DNA from: Streptomyces sp. NBC_01335
GTDB lineage: Bacteria > Actinomycetota > Actinomycetes > Streptomycetales > Streptomycetaceae
Assembly: GCF_035953295.1 (NCBI RefSeq)
Contig: NZ_CP108370.1
Coordinates: forward strand, 4,927,001-4,991,000
Direction: 5' to 3'
Length of the DNA: 64,000 nucleotides
Positions within the stretch are counted from its first letter, which is position 1. Every line of letters begins with the position of its first letter. Shown here one piece after another: positions 20,308 to 27,859 of the stretch. The notes beneath the pieces were generated by a model that did no database searches, was not told the DNA's origin, and saw only the letters and a program-made list of their open reading frames with translations. The position numbers and the translations under genes were made by a program.

Positions 20308-20688
20308 ATGGGAAGCACGGACGGACAGCAGAACCCCCCGCCCGGCGTGTACATCGGTTCCGTGACGGGCAGCCCGCTCGCCATCGGCAACCACAACAAG
20401 GTGACACTGAACCAGGGTTCGGTGCCGGGCTCCGACGAGCACGCCGAACTGCTGCGTACGGTGAAGGAGTTGCGCGCCGATCTCGCTCGCTTCGTCGCCA
20501 CCGACGTCACGGGGGCGCTCGACTCCGAACTCGCCGCCGTCGCCGAGGAGATCGAGACGGAAGGCGTCGCCGCGCCCGGACGGCTCGCCCGTCTCCGCGA
20601 GGCCATGGACGCGGCCGGCTCCTTCGTCGCCACCTTGGCGTCGGGCGTCGCGGTCGGCCATGAGCTCTCGGCCCTGCTGGGAGGCTGA
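20308..20688 (+). CDS. Small helical protein with N-terminal GNHNKVT motif
   Basis: A 126-residue soluble protein. The N-terminus, PPGVYIGSVTGSPLAIGNHN, continues KVTLNQG and resembles the short G-D-x-N-x-V beta motifs that precede effector or regulatory domains in various actinobacterial and cyanobacterial proteins. Residues ~45-126 are helical and Ala/Glu-rich (LLRTVKELRADLARFVATDV), a probable coiled-coil or helical bundle. It may be a DUF5955-like protein; I cannot confirm that. The ATG has ACCGGAGGGA upstream. Shared motif and spacing suggest it acts with the preceding membrane protein. Confidence 0.7.
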   Translation: MGSTDGQQNPPPGVYIGSVTGSPLAIGNHNKVTLNQGSVPGSDEHAELLRTVKELRADLARFVATDVTGALDSELAAVAEEIETEGVAAPGRLARLREAMDAAGSFVATLASGVAVGHELSALLGG

Positions 20689-20691
20689 CCG

Positions 20692-21723
20692 ATGACGGGC
20701 GGCGGCGCACCGCGCTGGAACGACGAGACACAGAGGTGGGAGACGGGCGACCAGCCCCCGTCGGCCGTACTGCCCCCGCTCCCCGCCTCCCCGCCGGTGG
20801 CCCCGGCCCGGCCGGCGGCCCCGCCCGGGCCGTACGTACCGCCACCGCCCGACGGCGCACCGGACGCCGCACCCGGCGGATACGTCTACGGCCCGGACGG
20901 GCGGGGCGGGTTCGCGGGCGGGGCCGATCCCGGTCGGGGCGGCGGAACCGGCGGTGGCTTCGTCGGCGGGTTCGTCGGCGAGATCGAGCCCGGGGACGGT
21001 GTACGGGAGGAGCGCGTCGGCACGGCGTGGCAGCGGTTCACCCCGCTGACCGCCGGACTCACCGTCGGTGTGCTCGCCGCGTGCACGGCCGCCCTCTGGT
21101 TCACGCTGGCGAAGGACGACGACCACCACCCCACGGCCCAGGGGGCGTCGGCCTTCGTGTCCGACTCCCCGGTGGACGTGGTCGGGGGCGAGAGCGCCGA
21201 CGAGGAGTCCGCCGCCGAACCGACCGGTGAGGGCCCGGCGCCCACGGACGAGGAGACCGCCACGGCGACGCCCGAACCCGGGTACGCGACCGTCTCGGAC
21301 CAGAGCGGCTTCACCGTCTTCGTGCCCGAGGAGTGGCGGCACCGCACCGAGGACGACCACGGCGTCTACTACACCTCCGACGACGGCACCTCGCTGCTCC
21401 AGGTCTGGCAGGTCACCGGGTTCACCAGCGCCATGGACGCGGTGCAGGCCGCCTCCGAGAGCCGCAGCGCCAGCCCCGGGTTCCAGGAGATCAGCGTCGA
21501 AGCGGTGGGCTCCTCGGACGGCGGCGACGGCGCCGAGCTGGTCTACGCGTACGACCACGAGGCGACCGGCACCCGCCGCCAGGTGGTCGACCGGGTGTTC
21601 ACCGCGTCGGACGGCAGGCTGTACGCCCTGCTGGTCGCCGCGCCCGACACGGCGTGGCCGTTCCAGGAGGAGATCCTCGCCCAGGCCCTGGCCGGCTTCG
21701 CCCCGGAGGGCTCGGCGCTCTGA
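20692..21723 (+). CDS. Single-pass membrane protein with extracytoplasmic PsbP/LpqN-like domain
   Basis: A 343-residue protein. Residues 1-120 are Pro/Gly-rich and cytoplasmic; one membrane helix follows at ~121-141 (LTAGLTVGVLAACTAALWFTL). After an acidic Ser/Thr/Pro linker, residues ~195-340 form an exported domain (SGFTVFVPEEWRHRTEDDHG, TSLLQVWQV, RVFTASDGRLYALLVAAP). This resembles the extracellular domains on Streptomyces Ser/Thr kinases and LpqN/PsbP-like lipoproteins, but no kinase is present. It starts 3 bp after the preceding stop and is the third gene of the cassette. The domain assignment is by resemblance only. Confidence 0.7.
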   Translation: MTGGGAPRWNDETQRWETGDQPPSAVLPPLPASPPVAPARPAAPPGPYVPPPPDGAPDAAPGGYVYGPDGRGGFAGGADPGRGGGTGGGFVGGFVGEIEPGDGVREERVGTAWQRFTPLTAGLTVGVLAACTAALWFTLAKDDDHHPTAQGASAFVSDSPVDVVGGESADEESAAEPTGEGPAPTDEETATATPEPGYATVSDQSGFTVFVPEEWRHRTEDDHGVYYTSDDGTSLLQVWQVTGFTSAMDAVQAASESRSASPGFQEISVEAVGSSDGGDGAELVYAYDHEATGTRRQVVDRVFTASDGRLYALLVAAPDTAWPFQEEILAQALAGFAPEGSAL

Positions 21724-21784
21724 CCGCCGCGTGCCCGCGGGGCCGGGTCGGCCGGGCGGGCACGCGGGTGGGTGCGCGGGTGGG

Positions 21785-22291
21785 TCAGTGCGCGCCCGGG
21801 GTGTAGTGGCCCGGGACCATCCGGGTGCTCACGGCGAAGCGGTTCCAGCCGTTGATCACGTTGATCGCGGCGACCAGGTGGGCCAGCTCGGTCTCGTCGA
21901 AGTGCTTGGCGGCCTTCTCCCAGACCTCGTCCGGGACGAACCCGTCGGTCACCACGGTGATCGCCTCGGTCAGCTCGATCGCCGCGATCTCCTTCTCCGT
22001 GTAGAAGTGCTTCGACTCCTCCCAGGCGCTGAGCTGCACGATCCGCTGGACGGTCTCGCCCTGGGCGAGGGCGTCCTTGGTGTGCATGTCCAGGCAGAAG
22101 GCGCAGTGGTTGAGCTGCGAGGAGCGGATCTTCACCAGCTCGCCGATGACCGGGTCGAGCCCCTTACGGGCCGCCGCGTCCAGCCGGACCATGGCCTTGT
22201 AGACGTCGGGGGCGAGCTCCGCCCAGTTGAGGCGCGGGGTGTGCTCGGGGGCGAACTCGGACGTGGCGTGGGTGTGGGTCGGTGTCGTCAT
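21785..22291 (-). CDS. AhpD-like carboxymuconolactone decarboxylase family protein
   Basis: A 168-residue, all-helical protein with the C-x-x-C-x-x-x-H motif NHCAFCLDMH, the redox pair of alkylhydroperoxidase AhpD. Family members reduce peroxides or act as decarboxylases; the CxxC motif favours a redox role. ATG 22291 (MTTPTHTHATSE) is preferred to the in-frame ATG three codons upstream. It diverges from a MocR-type regulator with only 47 bp between starts, so it is very likely that regulator's target. Confidence 0.9.
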   Translation of the reverse strand: MTTPTHTHATSEFAPEHTPRLNWAELAPDVYKAMVRLDAAARKGLDPVIGELVKIRSSQLNHCAFCLDMHTKDALAQGETVQRIVQLSAWEESKHFYTEKEIAAIELTEAITVVTDGFVPDEVWEKAAKHFDETELAHLVAAINVINGWNRFAVSTRMVPGHYTPGAH

Positions 22292-22325
22292 GCCCACCAC
22301 GCTACGGCGCGGGTGGCGCCCGGCT

Positions 22326-22334
22326 ATGGTCCAT
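22326..22334. promoter_or_regulatory. ATGGTCCAT palindrome between AhpD-like and MocR genes
   Basis: ATGGTCCAT is symmetric around its central base and lies in the 47-bp divergent gap. It overlaps a -10-like TATGGT (22325-22330) that ends 8 nt before the MocR ATG. GGTCC-containing sites are common MocR operators; assignment here is inference. Confidence 0.4.
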
Positions 22335-22338
22335 TTCC

Positions 22339-23739
22339 ATGACGGATTCCTGGGCCACTTTCGGGGCCGACCTGCACCTCGAACCGCATGCCGGGGGTCT
22401 GCGCGACGGGCTGATGGAGGCGCTGCGGGACGCCGTACGCACGGGAAGGCTGGCGCCCGGCGCCCGGCTGCCGTCCTCCCGGGCGCTCGCCGCGGACCTC
22501 GGGATCGCCCGGAACACGGTGGCGGACGCGTACGCGGAGCTGGTCGCCGAGGGCTGGCTCACCGCCCGCCAGGGCTCGGGGACCCGGGTCGCCCGGCGGT
22601 CGGAGCCGCGCGGCGGAACCCCGGCCGCCCGCAGGACCCTGCCCGCCCGCCGCCTGCCCACGTACAGCCTGATGCCCGGCCAGCCGGATCTGGCCTCCTT
22701 CCCGCGCGCCGCCTGGCTCCGCGCCTCCCGCCGCGCGCTCACCGACGCCCCCAACGAGGCCTTCGGGTACGGAGATCCGCGCGGCCGCATCGAACTGCGC
22801 ACCGCCATCGCGGAGTACCTCGGCCGGGCGCGCGGGGTGTACGCCGACCCGGAACGGGTGGTGATCTGCTCGGGCTTCATCCACGGACTGCGCCTGGTGG
22901 GTTCGGTGTTGAGGAATCGGCGCGTGCGCGAGGTCGCCGTCGAATCGTACGGACTCGACTTCCACCGGGGCGTCCTCGCCGACGCCGGACTGCGTACCCC
23001 CTGCCTCCCGCTCGACCACCAGGGGGCGGTGACCGACGAGTTGGCGGGCATGCGCGGGGTCGGTGCCGTGCTGATGACGCCCGCCCACCAGTTCCCGACC
23101 GGCGTCCCGCTGGACCCGGACCGGCGGACGGCGGCCGTCGACTGGGCGCGTGCGACGGGCGGGGTGATCGTCGAGGACGACTACGACGGCGAGTTCCGGT
23201 ACGACCGCCAGCCGGTCGGCAGTCTTCAGGGTCTCGACCCCGACCGGGTCGTCTACATCGGCACCGCGAGCAAGTCCCTCGCCCCGGGGCTGCGGTTGGG
23301 CTGGATGGTGCCGCCCGCCGACATGGTCGAGGAAGTCGCCGCCGCCAAGGGCTTCTCCGACTGGACCACCGGCTCCCTGGAACAGCTCGTCCTCGCGGAG
23401 TTCATCGCCTCGGGCGCGTACGACCGCCACGTGCGCGCGATGCGGCTGCGCTACCGGCGCCGCCGCGACCAGCTCGTCGCGGCCCTCGCCGAACGCGCCC
23501 CGGACATCCGGATCAGCGGCATCGCGGCCGGGCTGCACGCCGTCCTCGAACTCCCCGAAGGCACCGAACGCTCGGTGATCTCCGCCGCCGCCTTCCAGGG
23601 ACTGGCCCTGGAAGGCCTCTCCTTCTTCCGCCACCCGGACGCCGGACGCGAGCGTGACGCGCTGGTCATCAGCTACGGCTCCCCGCCCGACAGCGCCTGG
23701 AAGGGCACCCTGGACGCGCTCTGCCGCGTGCTGCCGTGA
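22339..23739 (+). CDS. MocR/PdxR-type regulator with aminotransferase-like domain
   Basis: A 466-residue GntR-family regulator of the MocR group. Residues ~15-85 form the winged helix-turn-helix (LREAVRTGRLAPGARLPSSR type sequence, NTVADAYAELVAEGWL). Residues ~110-466 form a fold-type-I aminotransferase domain with the PLP-binding lysine K312 in GTASKSLAPGLRLGW and the preceding VEDDYDGEFRYDR. Such proteins sense PLP or an amine and switch a neighbouring gene. Here the neighbour is the divergent AhpD-like gene. The short leader (the -10-like TATGGT ends 8 nt from ATG) suggests little or no Shine-Dalgarno use. Confidence 0.93.
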   Translation: MTDSWATFGADLHLEPHAGGLRDGLMEALRDAVRTGRLAPGARLPSSRALAADLGIARNTVADAYAELVAEGWLTARQGSGTRVARRSEPRGGTPAARRTLPARRLPTYSLMPGQPDLASFPRAAWLRASRRALTDAPNEAFGYGDPRGRIELRTAIAEYLGRARGVYADPERVVICSGFIHGLRLVGSVLRNRRVREVAVESYGLDFHRGVLADAGLRTPCLPLDHQGAVTDELAGMRGVGAVLMTPAHQFPTGVPLDPDRRTAAVDWARATGGVIVEDDYDGEFRYDRQPVGSLQGLDPDRVVYIGTASKSLAPGLRLGWMVPPADMVEEVAAAKGFSDWTTGSLEQLVLAEFIASGAYDRHVRAMRLRYRRRRDQLVAALAERAPDIRISGIAAGLHAVLELPEGTERSVISAAAFQGLALEGLSFFRHPDAGRERDALVISYGSPPDSAWKGTLDALCRVLP

Positions 23740-23870
23740 GGTGGGCCCGCCGGTGGATGTGCTTGCCGCGAGGTGCGCCTGTCGCGAGGTGCGCCGGCCG
23801 TGAGGTGCGCCCTGTGCGGGACGCGGTGGCCCGGTTACCGTGCGGGCGAGGATACGGGGAGGGGCGGCAC

Positions 23871-24422
23871 ATGGGGTCGGCGATGCTGACATTGGCGGCA
23901 GCCGTGATCGGTGGTGCCGTCTCGCTCGTGTCGGTCCTGCTCGCGCAGCGCCACGCGCAGCGGGTCCACCAGCGGGAGCAGGAGCGCCTTGAGCGCCACC
24001 GCCGGGAGGACCTCACGCGGGCTCGGGCGGACCGCCTCCTCGCCGAACGGCAGGCCTCCTACGTCAGGTTCAACGCGGCGGCGCGGACGGTCAGGGACAC
24101 CCTGGCTGCCTGCGTGATCGACCTGAGGCGTGCGGGGCGGCTGGACTCCTCGCGCCGAGACGCGCTCCAGGAGAGTTGGCGGGCGTACGTCGCTCAGCAC
24201 GCGGAGGCGAACATCATCGCCTCGGACGAGGTCCATGGCCTGGTCGGCGGGGTCAACGGAGCCCTGCAGAAGATCCATCGCCACGCCGTACGCCTGGACA
24301 CCGGCCCGCCGGAACCGGGAGACGGCCTCGACGCCCTGGGCGAGCAGATCGAGGAGCTGTGGGAACGCCTGGTCGCCCTCCGCGAGGGGATGCGCCACGA
24401 CCTCGGCATGACCTCGGAGTGA
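23871..24422 (+). CDS. Membrane-anchored coiled-coil protein, unknown function
   Basis: A 183-residue protein with one N-terminal hydrophobic segment (MLTLAAAVIGGAVSLVSVLLA, residues ~5-25), followed by a highly charged helix (RQEQERLERHRREDL-type sequence) and further helices to the end. It resembles small actinobacterial proteins with a TM anchor and a cytoplasmic coiled coil, commonly annotated as hypothetical. No catalytic motif is visible. The ATG follows GGGGAGGGGCGG. Its neighbours point in other directions, so it is probably monocistronic. Confidence 0.7.
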   Translation: MGSAMLTLAAAVIGGAVSLVSVLLAQRHAQRVHQREQERLERHRREDLTRARADRLLAERQASYVRFNAAARTVRDTLAACVIDLRRAGRLDSSRRDALQESWRAYVAQHAEANIIASDEVHGLVGGVNGALQKIHRHAVRLDTGPPEPGDGLDALGEQIEELWERLVALREGMRHDLGMTSE

Positions 24423-24510
24423 GGTCCGGCGGGTGGTCCCGGGACGATGACACCCGGCCGTGGCCACCCGGCCGCTGCTTCCGCCGGGGCGACCGGACGC
24501 GCTCGCGCCC

Positions 24511-25137
24511 TCACCAGCCGAGCAGATCCATGGACTCCCGTTCGAGCCACTCCAGGAACGACACCGGCCGGCCGTCCAGGGCCAGCGGAAGGATCAGGTC
24601 GCAGGTGGCCCGGCCGTCGAACCACAGGGAGCCCCGGAGCGGACCGGTGACGACGAGCAACGTCGCGAAGCCGCAGCCGTTGTCCTGGACGAACACGGCG
24701 CCGGAGGTCTTCCGCTCCTGGAACACCTCGTACTCGGCATCCCACCGCGCCCACGCCTGCCGGTGGACATCGGCGTCGGGAAAGTCCTCGGGCCGCGGCT
24801 CACGGGCGTTCAGGGCGTCCTCGCGGTCCCGGTAGGAGTCGGGATGCGGAAAAGGGGCGGTGAGCAGGGCGTAGTTGGTGTCGCCGTCCCCCTCCCAGCC
24901 CCAGCCCGCCGCGGTGCGCCGCAGACGGTTCACCGCACCGCCCGCACTCCTGCTCAGCAGGTACTCCCGGTACTGATCCGGGAACGTGATGCCCAACTCC
25001 GCCTCAGCCTCGCGGACTTCCGTCTCGGAGAGGGGCGGCGGGCACGTGTCCGGTCCTGCTGCGGGCGGGCGGCCGGACCCGCAGGGGCGGCGGCCCCGGG
25101 CCAGGCGCTCGGCCTCCGCCGGCCAGTCGGTCGTCAT
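24511..25137 (-). CDS. SMI1/KNR4 (SUKH) family protein
   Basis: A 208-residue soluble protein. The SUKH-type core runs from ~35: LSETEVREAEAELGITFPDQ, then Y-R-E-Y-L, the hallmark of the superfamily, and later WGWEGDGD, VFVQDNGCGFATLLVV and FLEWLERES. SUKH proteins are often immunity proteins of contact-dependent or polymorphic toxins, but many Streptomyces copies stand alone. No toxin gene adjoins it. ATG 25137 (MTTDWPAEAERLARG) is chosen; the frame is open to 25245 but the extra residues look non-conserved. Confidence 0.85.
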   Translation of the reverse strand: MTTDWPAEAERLARGRRPCGSGRPPAAGPDTCPPPLSETEVREAEAELGITFPDQYREYLLSRSAGGAVNRLRRTAAGWGWEGDGDTNYALLTAPFPHPDSYRDREDALNAREPRPEDFPDADVHRQAWARWDAEYEVFQERKTSGAVFVQDNGCGFATLLVVTGPLRGSLWFDGRATCDLILPLALDGRPVSFLEWLERESMDLLGW

Positions 25138-25285
25138 GCGGGTGAGGATAGGCTGACGCTGGACCTGGACGACCCCCGCGCTAAGCCGTGTCTGACCCTT
25201 CTCGCCGGGCGGTCGGCGCCTGCCCGGCGGGGGATGGTCGGACACGGCCCGGGCTGAGCCCCGCCGGTGACCTGAGCCGCCGCCG

Positions 25286-26110
25286 TCACGCCCTCGGAGG
25301 GAACCCGGCGGTCAGATGGGCCATGAGCTGCCCCGGTGCGTCCTCCTGCAGGAGGTGGCCCGCGCCCTCGATCCAGTGCAGTTCGGCGTGCGGGACGTGC
25401 TCGTGCAGCCATCCCGCGTACTCCGGGGGAAGGATGCGGTCCTCCCGCCCCCAGATGATCCGTACCGGAATCGAGAGGTCGCCCAGCAGTTCCTCGTACG
25501 CGGCGGTGTCCGCCTGCCGGATCTGGCGGTACTGCCGGTAGAAAGCGGCCTGCCCCGCCGCTCCGCGCCACGGGGCGAGGTGCGCGTCGAGGACCCCCGG
25601 CCGGAAGCCGGTGTGCGTGGCGTGGCGCAGGTGGGCGGCGACCAGCGCCTCGTGCGCGTACTCCGGGAGCCGGCCGAAGACGTCCGCGTGCTCCAGGATG
25701 AGCCGGAAGAGGCCCCGCTCCCAGTCGCCGCCGCTCACCGCGTCGAAGAGGGTCAGGTCCCGGTACTCCCGCTTCTCCAGCAGCAGCGTCCGCAGGGCCA
25801 CCGCGCCGCCGATGTCGTGCGCGACGACGCTGGGGCCGGCCAGCCCCCAGTGGTCGAGGAGCGCGGCGAAGTTCCGCGCGTGGGCCGCGAGGCCGAGGTC
25901 CTGCCCCTCGCCCTGGTCCGACCGGCCGAAGCCGAGGTGGTCGAAGACGTAGACCGTGCGGGTGCGGGCGAGGGCCGGTGCGATGTCCCGCCAGAGGTAC
26001 GAGGAGTACGGGGTGCCGTGCACCAGCACGACGGGGTCCCCGCTGCCGAATCGGTTCCACCGGATCGTCCCGTCAGGCGTCCCGAACTCCTCGTTCAGCT
26101 TCCACTCCAC
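25286..26110 (-). CDS. Alpha/beta hydrolase with Asp nucleophile (haloalkane dehalogenase-like)
   Basis: A 274-residue alpha/beta-hydrolase. The oxyanion loop is HGTPYSS (from residue 31), and the nucleophile elbow reads VVAHDIGGAVAL with D99 where esterases have Ser. The likely acid is in WGREDRILPP and the histidine in GAGHLLQEDAP. An Asp nucleophile places it with haloalkane/fluoroacetate dehalogenases and epoxide hydrolases; the true substrate is unknown. GTG 26110 has GGGAGG six bases upstream and is preferred to the in-frame ATG at 26134. The gene stands alone. Confidence 0.85.
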   Translation of the reverse strand: MEWKLNEEFGTPDGTIRWNRFGSGDPVVLVHGTPYSSYLWRDIAPALARTRTVYVFDHLGFGRSDQGEGQDLGLAAHARNFAALLDHWGLAGPSVVAHDIGGAVALRTLLLEKREYRDLTLFDAVSGGDWERGLFRLILEHADVFGRLPEYAHEALVAAHLRHATHTGFRPGVLDAHLAPWRGAAGQAAFYRQYRQIRQADTAAYEELLGDLSIPVRIIWGREDRILPPEYAGWLHEHVPHAELHWIEGAGHLLQEDAPGQLMAHLTAGFPPRA

Positions 26111-26429
26111 GGTGGACCTCCCTCTCTCTGGCATGGCCGGCGCGTTTCGCGAGCCGTCTGCCGGTATTCCCGGAGAGTGGGCGTCTGCCCCGGAAACACC
26201 CGGGCACCACCCTCCCGTGGAGTGCGGTGACGGTTCCCGGGGGCCGGCGCGGTCGGGGCCCGGAGCGGCCACCGGACCGCCCACCGGACCGCCCACCGGA
26301 CCGCCCACCGGAACGTCACGGAAGCACCGCCGAACCATCGCCGGACCGCCCCGAACTCCCCCGAACCGCCCCCGGAACACGCTCACTTATTCGCCGCGCG
26401 GGCCCGCCCGGGCGGCCTATGATGCTCCG
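26111..26429. other. Divergent gap with 12-bp repeats and a VOC promoter
   Basis: No gene is supported in this 319-bp gap between two divergent starts. It contains a tandem run of the 12-mer ACCGGACCGCCC (26271-26313, about 3.5 copies) and looser copies after it. A -10-like TATGAT (26418-26423) ends 6 nt before the VOC start codon. Confidence 0.6.
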
Positions 26430-26807
26430 ATGCTGAAGCTCACCGACGTCATCCTCGACTGCCCCGACCCCTGGAAGCTGGCCGAGTTCTACGCCAAGGT
26501 GCTGGGCTGGGAGATCAACCCGGAGGCCAGCCAGGAGGACTGGGTCAACCTCCGCAACGACGGGATCGAGCTGTCGTTCCAGCGGGTGGAGCACTACCAG
26601 CCGCCCGACTGGCCGGGGCAGGAGCACCCGCAGCAGTTCCATCTCGACTTCGAGGTGGACGAGTTCGAGCCCGAGCACCAGCGGGTGGTCGAACTGGGCG
26701 CGACCTTCCACAAGAGCTTCGTCGGCGAATCCGGGTACGGCTGGCAGGTCTATACCGACCCGGCCGGGCACCCGTTCTGCCTCTGCCGCAACCGCCCCCA
26801 GGACTGA
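26430..26807 (+). CDS. VOC (glyoxalase/bleomycin-resistance fold) protein
   Basis: A 125-residue single VOC-domain protein with two beta-alpha-beta-beta-beta repeats: MLKLTDVILDCPDPWKLAEFY, then AKVLGWEIN, and the second half starting at QQFHLDFEVDEF. C-terminal VYTDPAGHPFCLC is the usual final strand. His72 in QFHLDF and the acidic residues could bind a metal, but the substrate is unknown. No Shine-Dalgarno is visible: TATGAT ends 6 nt upstream, so the mRNA is probably leaderless. A strong terminator follows at 26839. Confidence 0.85.
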   Translation: MLKLTDVILDCPDPWKLAEFYAKVLGWEINPEASQEDWVNLRNDGIELSFQRVEHYQPPDWPGQEHPQQFHLDFEVDEFEPEHQRVVELGATFHKSFVGESGYGWQVYTDPAGHPFCLCRNRPQD

Positions 26808-26838
26808 GGGGCCACGACGACGGCCGACGACCTACGAC

Positions 26839-26875
26839 CGAGCGCCCCGACTCCGTGACGGAGCCGGGGCGCTCG
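26839..26875 (+). terminator. Terminator after the VOC gene, half duplicated
   Basis: Near-perfect inverted repeat CGAGCGCCCCG...CGGGGCGCTCG with an inner CTCCG/CGGAG pair and TGA loop. Its right half is the start of a 35-bp direct repeat (26854-26888 and 26889-26923; two to three differences), so the right arm occurs twice. Confidence 0.8.
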
Positions 26876-26947
26876 TGCGTGCAGGCTTCGTGACAGAGCC
26901 GGGGCGCTCGTGCGCGCAGGCTCCGCCCCAGGACGAAAAACCCCAGG

Positions 26948-27661
26948 TCACACGTCCGTGGTGCACGGCAGGGCCGCGATGTCGTCGATGGGCAGCAGGG
27001 CGATGCCACCGGGCGGCATGGCGGCGAACAGGGCGGTGGCCGCCGGGTCGTCGGGAACGGAGCCCTCGGTCTCCGCGAAGTACTCCGTCATGTACCCCCG
27101 GACCGGCTCGGACGGTACGACCGCCGCGCTGTCCGCCGCGTCCGCGAGCTCCGGCGCGGTGGTGAGCAGCGCCAGCACCATGCCGGGCACCCGGGCGGCA
27201 CCGGGGCGCAGGGAGGGCTGGAAGTAGGGCACGTCCAGCACGCGGGCGCCGTGGCGGGCGTAGAAGCGGATGCGGGCGGTCTGGTCGCCGTGTTCGCCGT
27301 CCGGGCGGTGCGCGGCGGGGTGTTCGACCTCGGCGAGGGTCAGCAGCGGGTGGACGCGGGCCTGCCAGCCGGTGCGGATCTCGCCCATCAGGGCGCCGCC
27401 GATGCCCGAGGATCTCAGGTCCCGGCGCACCGCCATGTACGAGAGCAGCAGCACCCCGCTGGCCGGTGACCACTCGGCGATCGCGGCACCGTCGGGGCGG
27501 CCCTCGCGGACGACGGCCGAGATCCACTGCGCCCCCGACTTCAGGCCGGCGCGCAGCTCCTCGCGGGTGACCAGTTCGTGAGCCGGGAAGTTGGGGACGA
27601 GGAGTTCGTCGTACACCACGTCCAGCAGCGGACTGTCCAGCCCGATGTCGGTCACCTGCAT
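26948..27661 (-). CDS. GNAT-family N-acetyltransferase-like protein
   Basis: A 237-residue protein with a GNAT core in its first 150 residues: strand SGVLLLSYMAVRRDLRSSGI followed by GGALMGEIR, which supplies the acetyl-CoA-binding R/Q-x-x-G-x-G/A loop as RSSGIGGAL. IRFYARHGARVL is the typical last strand-helix of the fold. An extra C-terminal ~80 residues are helical and acidic. The substrate is unknown. It runs towards the VOC terminator; the promoter must lie in 27662-27859. Confidence 0.8.
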   Translation of the reverse strand: MQVTDIGLDSPLLDVVYDELLVPNFPAHELVTREELRAGLKSGAQWISAVVREGRPDGAAIAEWSPASGVLLLSYMAVRRDLRSSGIGGALMGEIRTGWQARVHPLLTLAEVEHPAAHRPDGEHGDQTARIRFYARHGARVLDVPYFQPSLRPGAARVPGMVLALLTTAPELADAADSAAVVPSEPVRGYMTEYFAETEGSVPDDPAATALFAAMPPGGIALLPIDDIAALPCTTDV

Positions 27662-27859
27662 GTCGTCTGTCCCTTCCTGCGCCTGCCCGGGGTCCCCGCC
27701 CGCGGCGGGCGGGTACCGCGGTGCGGCGTGCCGAGTAGCTGACCGGGCGCCCCGAGGAAACCCCCGCCGGCACCCGGCACCAGGGAACAGCCTGGCAGAC
27801 GGAGGCGCACGGGCGGGCCGGGTCGATCGTTCGGCCCGCGCGTGTCATCGGCGTCCGGG

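Noticed and set aside
24511..25137. SMI1/KNR4 protein as the immunity partner of the CpnT-like protein at 41121
   Set aside because: The two lie 16 kb apart in unrelated units; immunity genes normally follow their toxin directly.
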